A stretch of 64,000 bases of DNA. It comes from Pauljensenia sp018375675. GTDB taxonomy: Bacteria; Actinomycetota; Actinomycetes; Actinomycetales; Actinomycetaceae. The DNA is taken from the NCBI GenBank assembly GCA_041432705.1, contig JAPWAE010000002.1:310001-374000 (forward strand), read 5' to 3'. The translations under genes and the position numbers were made by a program. The stretch's first letter is position 1; the number at the start of each line of letters is the position of its first letter. Under the pieces are notes generated by a model. The model saw only the letters and a list, made by a program, of their open reading frames with translations, made no database searches and was not told the origin of the DNA. Shown here in pieces: positions 54,853 through 63,717 of the stretch.

Positions 54853-55129
54853 ATTCGGTGTCTGTCGTGGTGTGTTGCACGCATGTGGGCTCCTGAATAT
54901 GCGTGTTAACTCCTTGTTGCGCACGTAAACCGTTAGGTATGTGCCTGGGCGGCGCTGCCCACACGCAGACCATCGGGCCCGCGTGCGAGGCATCGGGCCG
55001 ATGTGTGTGGGGGAGAGGGCTCCCGTGCAGACAAGCGAGCCTCCGCATAGTCGTGTTGGACCGTGATAACTGGAAGCATTGCTGCTGGCCTGGAATTGTG
55101 AGGCACTGGTGGCAGCTGGGCCCATCTAC

Positions 55130-55216
55130 TGGCACGCTTAACCCTTCGATGCGTAGCTAAACCCTATTGGTGGCATGGTGGGTAGCCCGCCCAGGCCGCC
55201 ACCTATCGGGTTAATG
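55130..55216 (+). repeat. TTAACCC stem and GGTGGC hairpin, second copy
   Basis: TTAACCC near 55138-55144 and GGGTTAA near 55208-55214 enclose the hairpin GGTGGCATGGTGGGTAGCCC... (55169-55203), a copy of 45252-45286. Farther on, 55320-55425 has imperfect direct repeats of CCCCCGCACAGCC. The whole 53923-55526 interval holds no gene I can support. Confidence 0.65.
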
Positions 55217-55526
55217 TGTGGGATTCCTGAAGTGCTTGCATTGGTGCCTGAGATTTCATATTGCGGCGAGGACATATCTGCGCGGCCCGCAGACCAGCAC
55301 GCCCCTTCTCATTGAACCGTCATATAGTCGTCACACACCCCCGCACAGCCGTTTACTGACCCCGCAAGTCGTCACAAACCCCCGCACAGCCTCGCGCACA
55401 CCCCTGCACAGCCTTGCACAGCCGTGCATGACTCACACTGCCCGCACGCCGCGTCTAACGATCCGCATACAGGAGCGCCCGGGGCCGTGGCCCCGGGCGC
55501 TCCCGGCAACAAATGAGCTCCAAAAA

Positions 55527-56168
55527 CTAGCGGAACAACTTCAAGGCGTTGGGCCCAATCATGAATGGCGCCAGGATCATCGACGAGCCGAGACCCACGC
55601 TAAAGCCGGCGATCACGTCGGTGACCCAGTGGACGCCCAGGTACAGGCGCGTGACGCAGATGAAGACGATGAGCGTCAGCGCCGCGGCCCACAGCAGGTA
55701 GCGCAGACGGCGACCGAGGCGCGTCGTCGTCAGGACCAGCACCAGGGACACGAATAGCGCAGTCACGGCCGTCGCGTGACCCGACGGGAACGAGTAGCCG
55801 TCCTCGGTGATCAGGCGTAGCGCCTCCTCGGGGCGAGGACGCTCGTACAGGTGCTTGATGATGAAGCTGTTTGCGGCCGAGAACACCACGGAACACAGGA
55901 TGTACAGGGCGTTCATGACCTTCTTGATGAACCACCACACGGCGCCCGCCACGGCCAACGCCACGACGACCGCGCGCTTGGGGTCGAACAGCCACGATGC
56001 GTCCGTCATGAAGGTGTTCATCCCCGGCGTACGCGACGCGACGAAGTCAGACCACACCGTGGTGTCGATCGACAGGGGACTCGTGATGAATCCGCCCGCG
56101 ACGGCGACAGCCGCGACGAGGAGAACCCCGATGATCACGGGGGGAGACAGGAGGCGACGAGCAATCAT
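55527..56168 (-). CDS. PAP2-family membrane phosphatase
   Basis: A 213-residue membrane enzyme likely to dephosphorylate a lipid or isoprenoid pyrophosphate. The three-part PAP2 signature is complete: KHLYERPRP, YSFPSGHATA and TRLYLGVHWVTDVIAG. Five to six helices are predicted. Undecaprenyl-pyrophosphate recycling is one possible role. It has its own gene and is convergent with the adhesin. Confidence 0.9.
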   Translation of the reverse strand: MIARRLLSPPVIIGVLLVAAVAVAGGFITSPLSIDTTVWSDFVASRTPGMNTFMTDASWLFDPKRAVVVALAVAGAVWWFIKKVMNALYILCSVVFSAANSFIIKHLYERPRPEEALRLITEDGYSFPSGHATAVTALFVSLVLVLTTTRLGRRLRYLLWAAALTLIVFICVTRLYLGVHWVTDVIAGFSVGLGSSMILAPFMIGPNALKLFR

Positions 56169-56188
56169 AGTGAAATCCTACCGTAGTG

Positions 56189-56620
56189 TCAGTCGTTTGC
56201 GCCGTACTCGTAGACCCAGCGCCCGGCCCGACGCGAGAAGCGCGAATGCTCCCGCATCTGCCCGGTTTCACCGGTTGATGCGTCCCGCCATGAGGCCACG
56301 AACGTCACGGTGCCCTCCTCGTCGGAAGGACCCCCGGCCTCGGCCCCCAGGATCTGCAGACCCGTCCACTGCGTCCCCTCCACCCAGTAGGGGGGAGCGG
56401 GGCGCGTGCGCGGGTGCCACGTGCGGAACAGGTAGTCCTCGTCGCGCAGCGCGAACGCCGTGTAGCGCGACCGCATGAGCGCCTCAGCGGTCGGAGCCGC
56501 CTCGCCGTCCAGGTAGCGCCCGCAGCACTGTGCGAGCATCGCCCCCGACCCGCACGGGCAGGTACGAGGCCGGGGCGCGCCAGCGCTCGCAGCGCCGGGG
56601 GCAGTGGGGGAGGAGGTCAC
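56189..56620 (-). CDS. YchJ/UPF0225 family protein with SEC-C zinc motif
   Basis: A 143-residue protein. GTG at 56620 overlaps the trxB stop as GTGA. The N-terminal CPCGSGAMLAQCCGRYL is a SEC-C-type zinc-binding motif, followed by the NTF2-like YchJ core (LMRSRYTAFALRDEDYLFRTWHPRTRP, WTGLQILGA, GTVTFVASW, REHSRFSRRAGRWVYEYG). Function unknown. The GAGGCCGGGG word at 56566 lies just upstream of the Cys motif. Confidence 0.88.
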   Translation of the reverse strand: MTSSPTAPGAASAGAPRPRTCPCGSGAMLAQCCGRYLDGEAAPTAEALMRSRYTAFALRDEDYLFRTWHPRTRPAPPYWVEGTQWTGLQILGAEAGGPSDEEGTVTFVASWRDASTGETGQMREHSRFSRRAGRWVYEYGAND

Positions 56621-57654
56621 GCCTGGTCGCCCAGGGAGGCCAGCCAGCGCTCCGCGTCCAGGGCCGCGCGGCAGCCCGAGCCGGCCGCCGTGATGGCCTG
56701 GCGGTACGTGTGGTCCACGGCGTCGCCGCACGCGAACACGCCCGCAACGGACGTGCGCGTCGAGGGCTCGTCGACCGTGATGTAGCCGGCCTCGTCGAGG
56801 GCGACCTGGCCGCGCAGGAAGCCCGTGCGGGGCAGGTGTCCGATCGCGACGAACACGCCGTCCACGGCGATCTCACGCGTGGAACCATCCACCGTGGAGG
56901 CCAGGCGCAGGCCGGTCACGGCCTCGTCGCCCAGGACCTCCTCGACGGTCGCGTTCCACTCGAAGGAGATCTTCGGGTTGTTCAGGGCACGCTCGGCCAT
57001 GACGCGCGAGGCGCGCAGGGCGTCGCGGCGGTGCACGACGACGACCTCGGACGCGAAGTTCGTCAGGAAGGTCGCCTCCTCCATCGCGGAGTCGCCGCCG
57101 CCGATGACGGCCAGACGACGATCCTTGAAGAAGAAGCCGTCGCAGGTCGCGCAGTAGGAGACGCCGCGGCCGGAGAACTCGTCCTCGCCGGGCACGTTCA
57201 TGTGGCGGTACTCCGAGCCGGTGGCCAGGATGACAGCGCGCGCGTAGAAGACCTCGTCCTCGGTCGCCACGGCCTTCACGTCGCCCTCGAGGTTGACTGC
57301 GATGACGTCCTCGTAGCGGATGTCCGCGCCGAACTTCTCGGCCTGCTCGCGCATGTTGTCCATGAGCTCGGGGCCTTGAATGCCCTCCGGGAAACCGGGG
57401 AAGTTCTCGACCTCGGTCGTGTTCATGAGCGCGCCACCCGCGGCCAGCTGGCCGGCCAGCACGATGGGGGCGAGGCCGGCGCGGGCCGTGTAGACCGCAG
57501 CCGTGTAACCGGCCGGACCCGAGCCGACGATGACAACGTCGTGGACGGTGGCGCCCTCGGGCACCTCGGCCGACGGGATCTGCACCTCGGCGGTTTCAGC
57601 GGTGGTATCGGTGGATTCGGCCTTCACCAGGCCCGGAATCGTCACGAAAGACAT
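56617..57654 (-). CDS. trxB: Thioredoxin-disulfide reductase
   Basis: FAD enzyme that reduces thioredoxin with NADPH. 345 residues. FAD site VIVGSGPAGYTAA near 41-53, redox-active CATC at residues 168-171, NADPH site VIGGGDSAMEEA, VVHRRDALRAS, and FACGDAVDHTYRQAITAAGSGC. An extra N-terminal segment of about 36 residues precedes the FAD domain. GAAGGAGGG lies upstream of the ATG. It is 18 bp downstream of murJ, probably one operon with the genes before it, as is common in Actinobacteria. Confidence 0.96.
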   Translation of the reverse strand: MSFVTIPGLVKAESTDTTAETAEVQIPSAEVPEGATVHDVVIVGSGPAGYTAAVYTARAGLAPIVLAGQLAAGGALMNTTEVENFPGFPEGIQGPELMDNMREQAEKFGADIRYEDVIAVNLEGDVKAVATEDEVFYARAVILATGSEYRHMNVPGEDEFSGRGVSYCATCDGFFFKDRRLAVIGGGDSAMEEATFLTNFASEVVVVHRRDALRASRVMAERALNNPKISFEWNATVEEVLGDEAVTGLRLASTVDGSTREIAVDGVFVAIGHLPRTGFLRGQVALDEAGYITVDEPSTRTSVAGVFACGDAVDHTYRQAITAAGSGCRAALDAERWLASLGDQA

Positions 57655-57672
57655 GCGTACCCTCCTTCAGGG

Positions 57673-60600
57673 TTACTGAACTGTAAGTTCGGAGATCCAC
57701 GCCCAGTTGCGTCCGTCCTGGCCCTTGGGCATGGAGCGGAACTGCAGCGCGATCGAGTCGGTTTCGACGGCCGCGGGCAGCTGAATCGTCGTCGTCGGAG
57801 ACAACGCCGACATGGCCAGCTCTGTTCCGCCGCGCGGGTTTGCCGGGTCCGTGACGTTACGCACGACGATCTCGCCGCCGGACGTCGCCGGGTCCATGTT
57901 GAGCGTCACCGAGGACACGGTGGCCTTCTGCTGGAGCTTGACGACGATCGTCACGGACGTCTCGTCGCGGAACTGGTTGTTGTCGAACCAGCGCGAGGAC
58001 CAGGACGTCGCCGGGTTCGAGTCGATCATGTTGATCGCACGGTCCGGGTGGTCGCCGTCGTCGTTGTTCCACGACAGGACCTGCACGGAGGAGATCACGG
58101 GGGTCGTGGTTGACGCCGGCGGGGGCGTCGTGGTGAGTGCGGGGCTGGGCTCCTCGTCAGACTGCTGCTGGGAGACGCCGGCGCGCAGGGACTGGGCCAG
58201 ATCCAGGTCGGTGACCGGTCGGGTGGCCATCCACGGACCCCAAATCGCGCCGAAGAGCACCAGGACGACGCCGAAGATCAGCGCCGGCTTCGTCGGGTCG
58301 ATGAGCGTGCCGGAGCGCTTGGAGGAGCCCTCCTCGTTCGACGAGGCCGGGGCGTCCTGCACGGGAGCGGCAGGTATCGGGGGGATGGGGTCCATGACCT
58401 CGGTGGCGTCCTCAACCGGGGGAGCGGGCACCGCCTCGGGCGCCTGCACGCGCGGGATCTGATGCGTCGAGGGGCCGTCCGTCAGGGGAGCGGGATGGGG
58501 GTAGTCCTCGGGATTGACCTCAACGTCGCGCTCGTATCCGCTGACGGCGGGGGCCGGCGGCGGGGGAGCAAGGGGGAACGCGGGGGCCTCGACCTGCGCG
58601 GCGTCCATCTCGTCCGTCACAGGCTCGATGCCGTACTCCGCGAGAGACTCGGGGATCGCCTGCGAAGCTTCCGCGGCTTCCGTGGCATCGGCGATGTCAT
58701 CGACGATAGGAGCGGCCACGGCCTCGGCGAGCAGAGGGTTCTCGACGGGTGCCTGCGTCGCGGGGCCGAGGGTCGGGACCTCGGCGGGCGCGGGGGCCGG
58801 CGGCATGTCGACGAGCTCCTCGGCCGTATTGTCGGCCAGCTCCTCGCCCTTATCGGCCGCGGGAGGCGCGGGGATCGGCGAGGCGGAGAGCACCTCGTCA
58901 AACGACGGCAGCTTGTCGTCGTCGCCGGTGCGTTCGGGCGTGGGAGCCATCGGTTCCTCCGTCTCGTCGGGTGTGTGTCCCGTCATTATCTCAGCTGGTG
59001 CGGGGGTGGGCGTGGAAGACGCTGCCAGGATGTTCACCACAGCGCCCGGAACGCGCAGGCGGGTGAGCAGCGGGCGCATCATGACGGCGGATTCGCCGGG
59101 CGCGGCGAAGCGCAGGACCAGGAGGTACACGAGTCCGGTCAGCGCGGACACGAGCGAGAGCTTCACGCCGGCCAGGGCCATGCGGCCCAGCGTCGACGAA
59201 ATCTCGGTGTGGATGCCCATGAGCCACAGGAGGCCAAAGCCTACGAGGCCCGCGACGATCGCCGCCCCCAGGTAGGACGCGTAGGAACGCAGCAGGCCCG
59301 AGCGGTCGACGTAGCGGTTCTCGCGCGACACCCACACGACCGCGATAATGCCCTGGGTCAGGCGGCACACGGTCTCGCCGAGGGCAGCCGCGACGACCCA
59401 CCAGCGGGCGCCGGTCAGGGCGTACATCGACCAGCCGACGATCACCTGGATGATTGTGGGGCCGATGCCCATGAGGAACACGGGCTTGACGTCCTCGTAG
59501 GCGAAGAAGACGCGCTGACTCATGAGGACCATGCCGGTCGAGGCCACGCCGGGCATGAGCGAGGCGAGGACGAGGGCGTAGCCGGTCACGGCCTCGGGAT
59601 CCCCGCCCTTAGCCGCCATCGCGATCTCCATCATGGGGACGGAACCCGCCATCAGCATGGCCGCGGCGACGAGGGTCAGCGACGTAATTGTGCGCACGCC
59701 CAGGTGGTAGTTGTCGGCCACCGCGCGGTCGTCGCCGTCAGCGACGGCACCGGCCATGCGGGTGAAGATCGCGGTCGTCAGCGACACCGTGATGAGCGAC
59801 TGGGGAACCATGAAGATCATGAACGCAGTCGAGTAGGCGAGGATGCCGACGACGCCGCCCTGAGCGCCGTTGCGGCCGATGAAACCGTCGGCCATGGCAG
59901 CCAGGTTGTTCGTGGACAGGACGCCGACCTGGGACACGCCCAGGGTCGCGAACGTCCATCCGGCCACGCGCGGCATCGACCCGAAAGAGGTTCCGCGGAA
60001 GTGGAAGTCCGGCTTGAAGGAGACTCCCGCCCGACGCATCGGCCACAGCAGGCACAGGGCCTGGCAGATGACGCCGAGGGTTGCGGATCCGGCGAGGACC
60101 CAGAACTGTGCGCCCGTCAGGTCGCCCGCGGGAATGCCGCCGTCCGGTGCGCCGCCCCAGATGGCGAGGAAAGCGCCGAGGCCCGCGATGCCTACGACGT
60201 TGTTGACGACGGGCGCCCACATGTAGGGCCCGAAGATCTCGCGCGCGTTGAGGAGCTCGCCGAGCAGGTTATACAGGCCGTAGAAGAAGAGCTGCGGCAG
60301 GCACAGGAGGGCAAAGAGGATCGCGAGGTTGCGAATGTCCTCGGTGTAGCCGGCGGCCGTGATCATCACCAGGACGGGGGCCAGCACCATCGTCGCGAAG
60401 GTGACGAGGAAGAGCAGGGTTCCCGCGAGGGTCAGCAGGCGGTTGACGTAGGTGTCACCGTCGTGGCGGCGCTTGATGGCACCGACGATCTGCGGGACCA
60501 GGACGGCGTCGAAGATGCCGGAGGCCAGCAGGTTGAACACCGTGTTGGGCAGCGTGTTCGCTGTCTGGAAGGCGGCGCCGACACCGCCGGCGGTCGCGCC

Positions 60601-60717
60601 GACCGCGGCGATGAGCATCGCGTTGCGTACGAAACCGAGGATGCGCGACACCATGGTGCCCGACGCCATGAGCGCCGATGCCCTCAGGATCGATCGGCGA
60701 GGCGTGTTCGAGCTCAT
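57673..60717 (-). CDS. murJ: Lipid II flippase MurJ-like protein with long linker and C-terminal discoidin-like domain
   Basis: Residues about 1-545 form the MOP/MviN membrane core (14 helices; FQTANTLPNTVFNLLASGIFDAVLVPQ, MRRAGVSFKPDFHFRGTSFG) that flips lipid II for peptidoglycan synthesis. Next comes a cytoplasmic Pro/Ala/Glu-rich linker (about 560-820), a helix (ALIFGVVLVLFGAIWGPWMA) and an outer domain of about 150 residues. It contains DRAINMIDSNPATSWSSRWFDNNQF and VVKLQQKATVSSVTLN, a discoidin/F5-8C-like carbohydrate-binding fold. Mycobacterial MviN has a pseudokinase before a similar outer domain; no kinase motif is seen here. The ATG overlaps the upstream stop as ATGA. Confidence 0.9.
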   Translation of the reverse strand: MSSNTPRRSILRASALMASGTMVSRILGFVRNAMLIAAVGATAGGVGAAFQTANTLPNTVFNLLASGIFDAVLVPQIVGAIKRRHDGDTYVNRLLTLAGTLLFLVTFATMVLAPVLVMITAAGYTEDIRNLAILFALLCLPQLFFYGLYNLLGELLNAREIFGPYMWAPVVNNVVGIAGLGAFLAIWGGAPDGGIPAGDLTGAQFWVLAGSATLGVICQALCLLWPMRRAGVSFKPDFHFRGTSFGSMPRVAGWTFATLGVSQVGVLSTNNLAAMADGFIGRNGAQGGVVGILAYSTAFMIFMVPQSLITVSLTTAIFTRMAGAVADGDDRAVADNYHLGVRTITSLTLVAAAMLMAGSVPMMEIAMAAKGGDPEAVTGYALVLASLMPGVASTGMVLMSQRVFFAYEDVKPVFLMGIGPTIIQVIVGWSMYALTGARWWVVAAALGETVCRLTQGIIAVVWVSRENRYVDRSGLLRSYASYLGAAIVAGLVGFGLLWLMGIHTEISSTLGRMALAGVKLSLVSALTGLVYLLVLRFAAPGESAVMMRPLLTRLRVPGAVVNILAASSTPTPAPAEIMTGHTPDETEEPMAPTPERTGDDDKLPSFDEVLSASPIPAPPAADKGEELADNTAEELVDMPPAPAPAEVPTLGPATQAPVENPLLAEAVAAPIVDDIADATEAAEASQAIPESLAEYGIEPVTDEMDAAQVEAPAFPLAPPPPAPAVSGYERDVEVNPEDYPHPAPLTDGPSTHQIPRVQAPEAVPAPPVEDATEVMDPIPPIPAAPVQDAPASSNEEGSSKRSGTLIDPTKPALIFGVVLVLFGAIWGPWMATRPVTDLDLAQSLRAGVSQQQSDEEPSPALTTTPPPASTTTPVISSVQVLSWNNDDGDHPDRAINMIDSNPATSWSSRWFDNNQFRDETSVTIVVKLQQKATVSSVTLNMDPATSGGEIVVRNVTDPANPRGGTELAMSALSPTTTIQLPAAVETDSIALQFRSMPKGQDGRNWAWISELTVQ

Positions 60718-63128
60718 GGGGTCTCCTTCGTCATTGCTGTCTCGGATTCAGTGGTGGTGTCTGTCGTGTCGGCGTCGCCGGATGCGGCCTGCGCGTTGCG
60801 GGCGGCCCTCTTGCGCAGCGACCGCGTGATGCCGGCCAGGAAGAGCAGGCCGAAGAGCGAGGCGATGACGGCCGTGATCGCGTCCTCCCACCCGGCGCGC
60901 ATGCGCACGGTCACGGTCTGGGAGTCGTCGAGAACAACGCCGTCGGGCGTGGTCACCTTGTACGTGACCTCGATGTCGCCACTGCCGATTGCGCCCACGG
61001 GCACCTCGACCGTCGTCGCGCCCTGCGCGGCGAGCGTCTGGGATTGGGCCGGGGTGGCGCGCAGACGCGGATCGTCGGGCACGAGGGTCACGTCGACGCG
61101 TACCGGCCAGGGCAGGTTATTGCGCACGAGGACGGGGAAGTTCGCGGACTTGTTAATGAGGTTGACGGCCGAGGAAGGCTCGACGGTCACGGCGGAGAGC
61201 ATCGTCGTGACTTGCGAGGTGACGGCAGTCGCCGCGTCGAGCTGTTCGGAGGCCGTGAGCTGCGCGGACAGTGCCGGGAGAATCTGGGGGGTGACCGAGG
61301 CGTACACCGCGTCGGCGTCGTCCGTCGCGTTCGCAAGCGGTGTGAGCATGGTCAGGGACGAGGCCATGGCCGAGATCGCGGTCTCCGTGTCGGCCTCGAG
61401 GACGCCCGATCCGACGGTCTCACGGTCGACGTCGGTGGGTTCGCTGGCGGCCATCTCGCTGAAGGATATGGCGCTCACCCAGCGCGGCGAGAACAGCGCC
61501 TTCGTGCGGTTGGTGAGCCGCTCGTTGACGGCGGTTCCGCGCGCGGCTGCCGCGAAGAGAGTCCGCGAGGAGGCGGGGCGCTCGCGGGTGATGATCGCGG
61601 TGATGGCGGTGAGGGCCTGTTCGGCGTCGAGCTCGTCGCCGCCGGACGCGTTCCACGACAGGATTGCGGCGATGTCGCTCTGCTGGGTGAGGGTGCGCGC
61701 GCCCGTTCCGTCCGTCGAGGTCTCGCCGGTGTCGGTGTTGACGTTGACGCGCGCGTAGGAGGTGAAGGGAACGTCCTCGGCAGGGGTCAGGGCGCCGAGC
61801 GGGGCGATCGTGATCTGATTCGAGGAGGAGAATCCGGAGAGGAACGACGTGCCGAAGGTTGTATCCGCAGGCCAGGCGACGTTACGCAGGATCGAGGGCC
61901 CGGAGTCGGGCGAGGAGGTCGTCGTGGCGGACTGGCCGGGGGTGCTCGCGGATGCGCTGGGCGCGGGCGTGGCATCGGGTGTCCCGGAGGGGGAGGGTGA
62001 GGCCGAGGTCGACGGGCTGGGGGAGGCCGGAGAGTTGGCGGGTGCGACCCACCCGGCCTTGCGCAGCGTGTCGGGGAAGTCGGCCATCGAGCGCGAGGCG
62101 CGGTCCCAGAAACCGGAGTTGCCCGACAGTGACAGGGCGCCGAGGTCGGCGTCTCCCTCGGGCAGGGCGATGATCTCGGTCGCGTTGGACAGGAGAGCGG
62201 AGACGAAGGCCTCGGACTGGAGGTCACGCGCGCGCTGCGCCGGGTCCGTGGCCGTCGGCGCGGGCATCGGGGTGGGGGACGCGCTCGGCGAGGCCGTCGG
62301 CGCCCCGGACTGACCCGATTCCGCGTCGGACTGTCCGGACTGGGCGGGGTCGGCTCCGGATTGGTCCGCGTCGGGCGAAGGGGAAGCCGAGGGGGAAGCC
62401 GAGGGGCTCGGTGTGGCCGTGGGCTGCGGGCCGCGAGGGATCAGCAGCGGGTCGATGGCCAGGGTGACGCCGTTGGCGGAGGCGAGGCTGAGGACAGCCG
62501 ATCGTTCACTCTGGTCCTGGGTGGCGCTCGTCGAGGTCCAGGGGATCACGGTGCTCACGCGCGAGGCGGAGACCTGCGCGCCCGAATCCCACACGATGAT
62601 CGATCGATCCTTGCCCGAGTATTCGCCGGAGGTCGCAGTCACGGTCGTGACGCGCGGGCCCCACTCGTCGGCGTCGGCGAGAGGCAGCGAGGACGTGGGA
62701 ACACGGATCTCGAAGGAAGTCGTGGCTCCTCGGGCGACGTCCGTGAGCGAGGAGGAGGCCGCGTGGGTGGCGTCCGGCTCGTCATCGGAGAGGGCGGTCG
62801 TCAGTGCGGGGACAGAGATCGGCGTCTCGTTGGCGACGAATACCTCGAGGGAGATTTTCGCGAGCGTCGTCGGTGAATCATTACGGACCGTTCCAGAGAT
62901 GACGAGTTCGTTTTCGTCTGTAATGATTCGGGGCGACAGCGAGTTAATGGAAACGGACAGGCCAGAATCCTCTGAGACCGTGCCCATGACGGCGGGACGC
63001 GACTCGTCCGACTGAGAGGTCACGGTGGGCAGCGGGGCGGCCCCGGCCTCGTTCAGACCGAGGCCGAAGGGAAGAGCCATCGCCGCGCATAGGACGCCAG
63101 CCGTGAGCGCGCGCCTAGTCACGGCCAT
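60714..63128 (-). CDS. DUF6049-type exported membrane protein
   Basis: An 804-residue protein always seen next to murJ in this lineage. Signal peptide after the ATG at 63128 (MAVTRRALTAGVLCAAMALP), then a long outer region with beta-rich NELVISGTVRNDSPTTLAKISLEVFV, Ser/Pro/Ala-rich low-complexity stretches and a single helix near the C-terminus (AVIASLFGLLFLAGITRSL) with a basic end. Longer starts run into the upstream gene. It overlaps the NUDIX gene by 14 bases. It may form a complex with MurJ; no enzymatic motif is seen. Confidence 0.82.
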   Translation of the reverse strand: MAVTRRALTAGVLCAAMALPFGLGLNEAGAAPLPTVTSQSDESRPAVMGTVSEDSGLSVSINSLSPRIITDENELVISGTVRNDSPTTLAKISLEVFVANETPISVPALTTALSDDEPDATHAASSSLTDVARGATTSFEIRVPTSSLPLADADEWGPRVTTVTATSGEYSGKDRSIIVWDSGAQVSASRVSTVIPWTSTSATQDQSERSAVLSLASANGVTLAIDPLLIPRGPQPTATPSPSASPSASPSPDADQSGADPAQSGQSDAESGQSGAPTASPSASPTPMPAPTATDPAQRARDLQSEAFVSALLSNATEIIALPEGDADLGALSLSGNSGFWDRASRSMADFPDTLRKAGWVAPANSPASPSPSTSASPSPSGTPDATPAPSASASTPGQSATTTSSPDSGPSILRNVAWPADTTFGTSFLSGFSSSNQITIAPLGALTPAEDVPFTSYARVNVNTDTGETSTDGTGARTLTQQSDIAAILSWNASGGDELDAEQALTAITAIITRERPASSRTLFAAAARGTAVNERLTNRTKALFSPRWVSAISFSEMAASEPTDVDRETVGSGVLEADTETAISAMASSLTMLTPLANATDDADAVYASVTPQILPALSAQLTASEQLDAATAVTSQVTTMLSAVTVEPSSAVNLINKSANFPVLVRNNLPWPVRVDVTLVPDDPRLRATPAQSQTLAAQGATTVEVPVGAIGSGDIEVTYKVTTPDGVVLDDSQTVTVRMRAGWEDAITAVIASLFGLLFLAGITRSLRKRAARNAQAASGDADTTDTTTESETAMTKETP

Positions 63129-63648
63129 CCCGATACAGCAGGTCAAGGGCGATGCGAACGATGCGGCGCTCGTTGGGGTAGGCCAGCTGGCGCGACACGT
63201 CGCGCAGCGGCACCCACGCGGCCTCCTCGGCCTCGTGATCCGGATCCCCATCGACGGAGATCGTGCCGGACTCATACCCCATCAGATAGTGGTGGACGAC
63301 CTTGTGAACGCGGCGGTCGTTGCCGGAGAACCAGTAGTCGATCGACGCGAGGTGGCGGATGATGCGCCCGTGGATGCCGGTTTCCTCGGCGACCTCGCGC
63401 AGCGCGGCCTGCTGGGGGGTCTCGGAACCCTCGAGGTGGCCCTTGGGCAGGCACCACTCGATGCGACCCGCTCGATTGCGTCGCGCGATCAACGCCGCAT
63501 AGGGAATTCCGTCACGCACGTCCACGACGATGCCGCCCGCGCTAGTTTCCGCGGAAATCGGCAGGTGAGAGCGGCCAGCGCGCACAGAAGCGGACCGACG
63601 CGGGGGTCGGGGCACCCCGCCTCGGCGGTCAACTGGACGTGCAGGCAT
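63115..63648 (-). CDS. NUDIX hydrolase
   Basis: A 177-residue hydrolase of nucleoside diphosphate-linked compounds. The NUDIX box is complete: GHLEGSETPQQAALREVAEETG near residues 70-91. AETSAGGIVVDV precedes it and HEAEEAAWVPL follows. The first 30 residues are Arg/Pro-rich and probably disordered; a later start is possible. It is first in the NUDIX-DUF6049-murJ-trxB-ychJ run and divergent from the CCA-enzyme gene, the usual actinobacterial order. Mutagenic or cell-wall nucleotide substrates cannot be told apart. Confidence 0.93.
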   Translation of the reverse strand: MPARPVDRRGGVPRPPRRSASVRAGRSHLPISAETSAGGIVVDVRDGIPYAALIARRNRAGRIEWCLPKGHLEGSETPQQAALREVAEETGIHGRIIRHLASIDYWFSGNDRRVHKVVHHYLMGYESGTISVDGDPDHEAEEAAWVPLRDVSRQLAYPNERRIVRIALDLLYRDGRD

Positions 63649-63717
63649 GACTCCACTTTAGCCGGTACGCGGCCCCCGGTAGTCGGCCAGGGCGCTTTCC
63701 TGGCATGCTTAAGGGCG

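Noticed and set aside
54900..55460. Small RNA or tRNA-like gene in the second convergent gap
   Set aside because: Several stems and CCCCCGCACAGCC repeats are present, but no fold matching a known RNA class could be recognised by eye.
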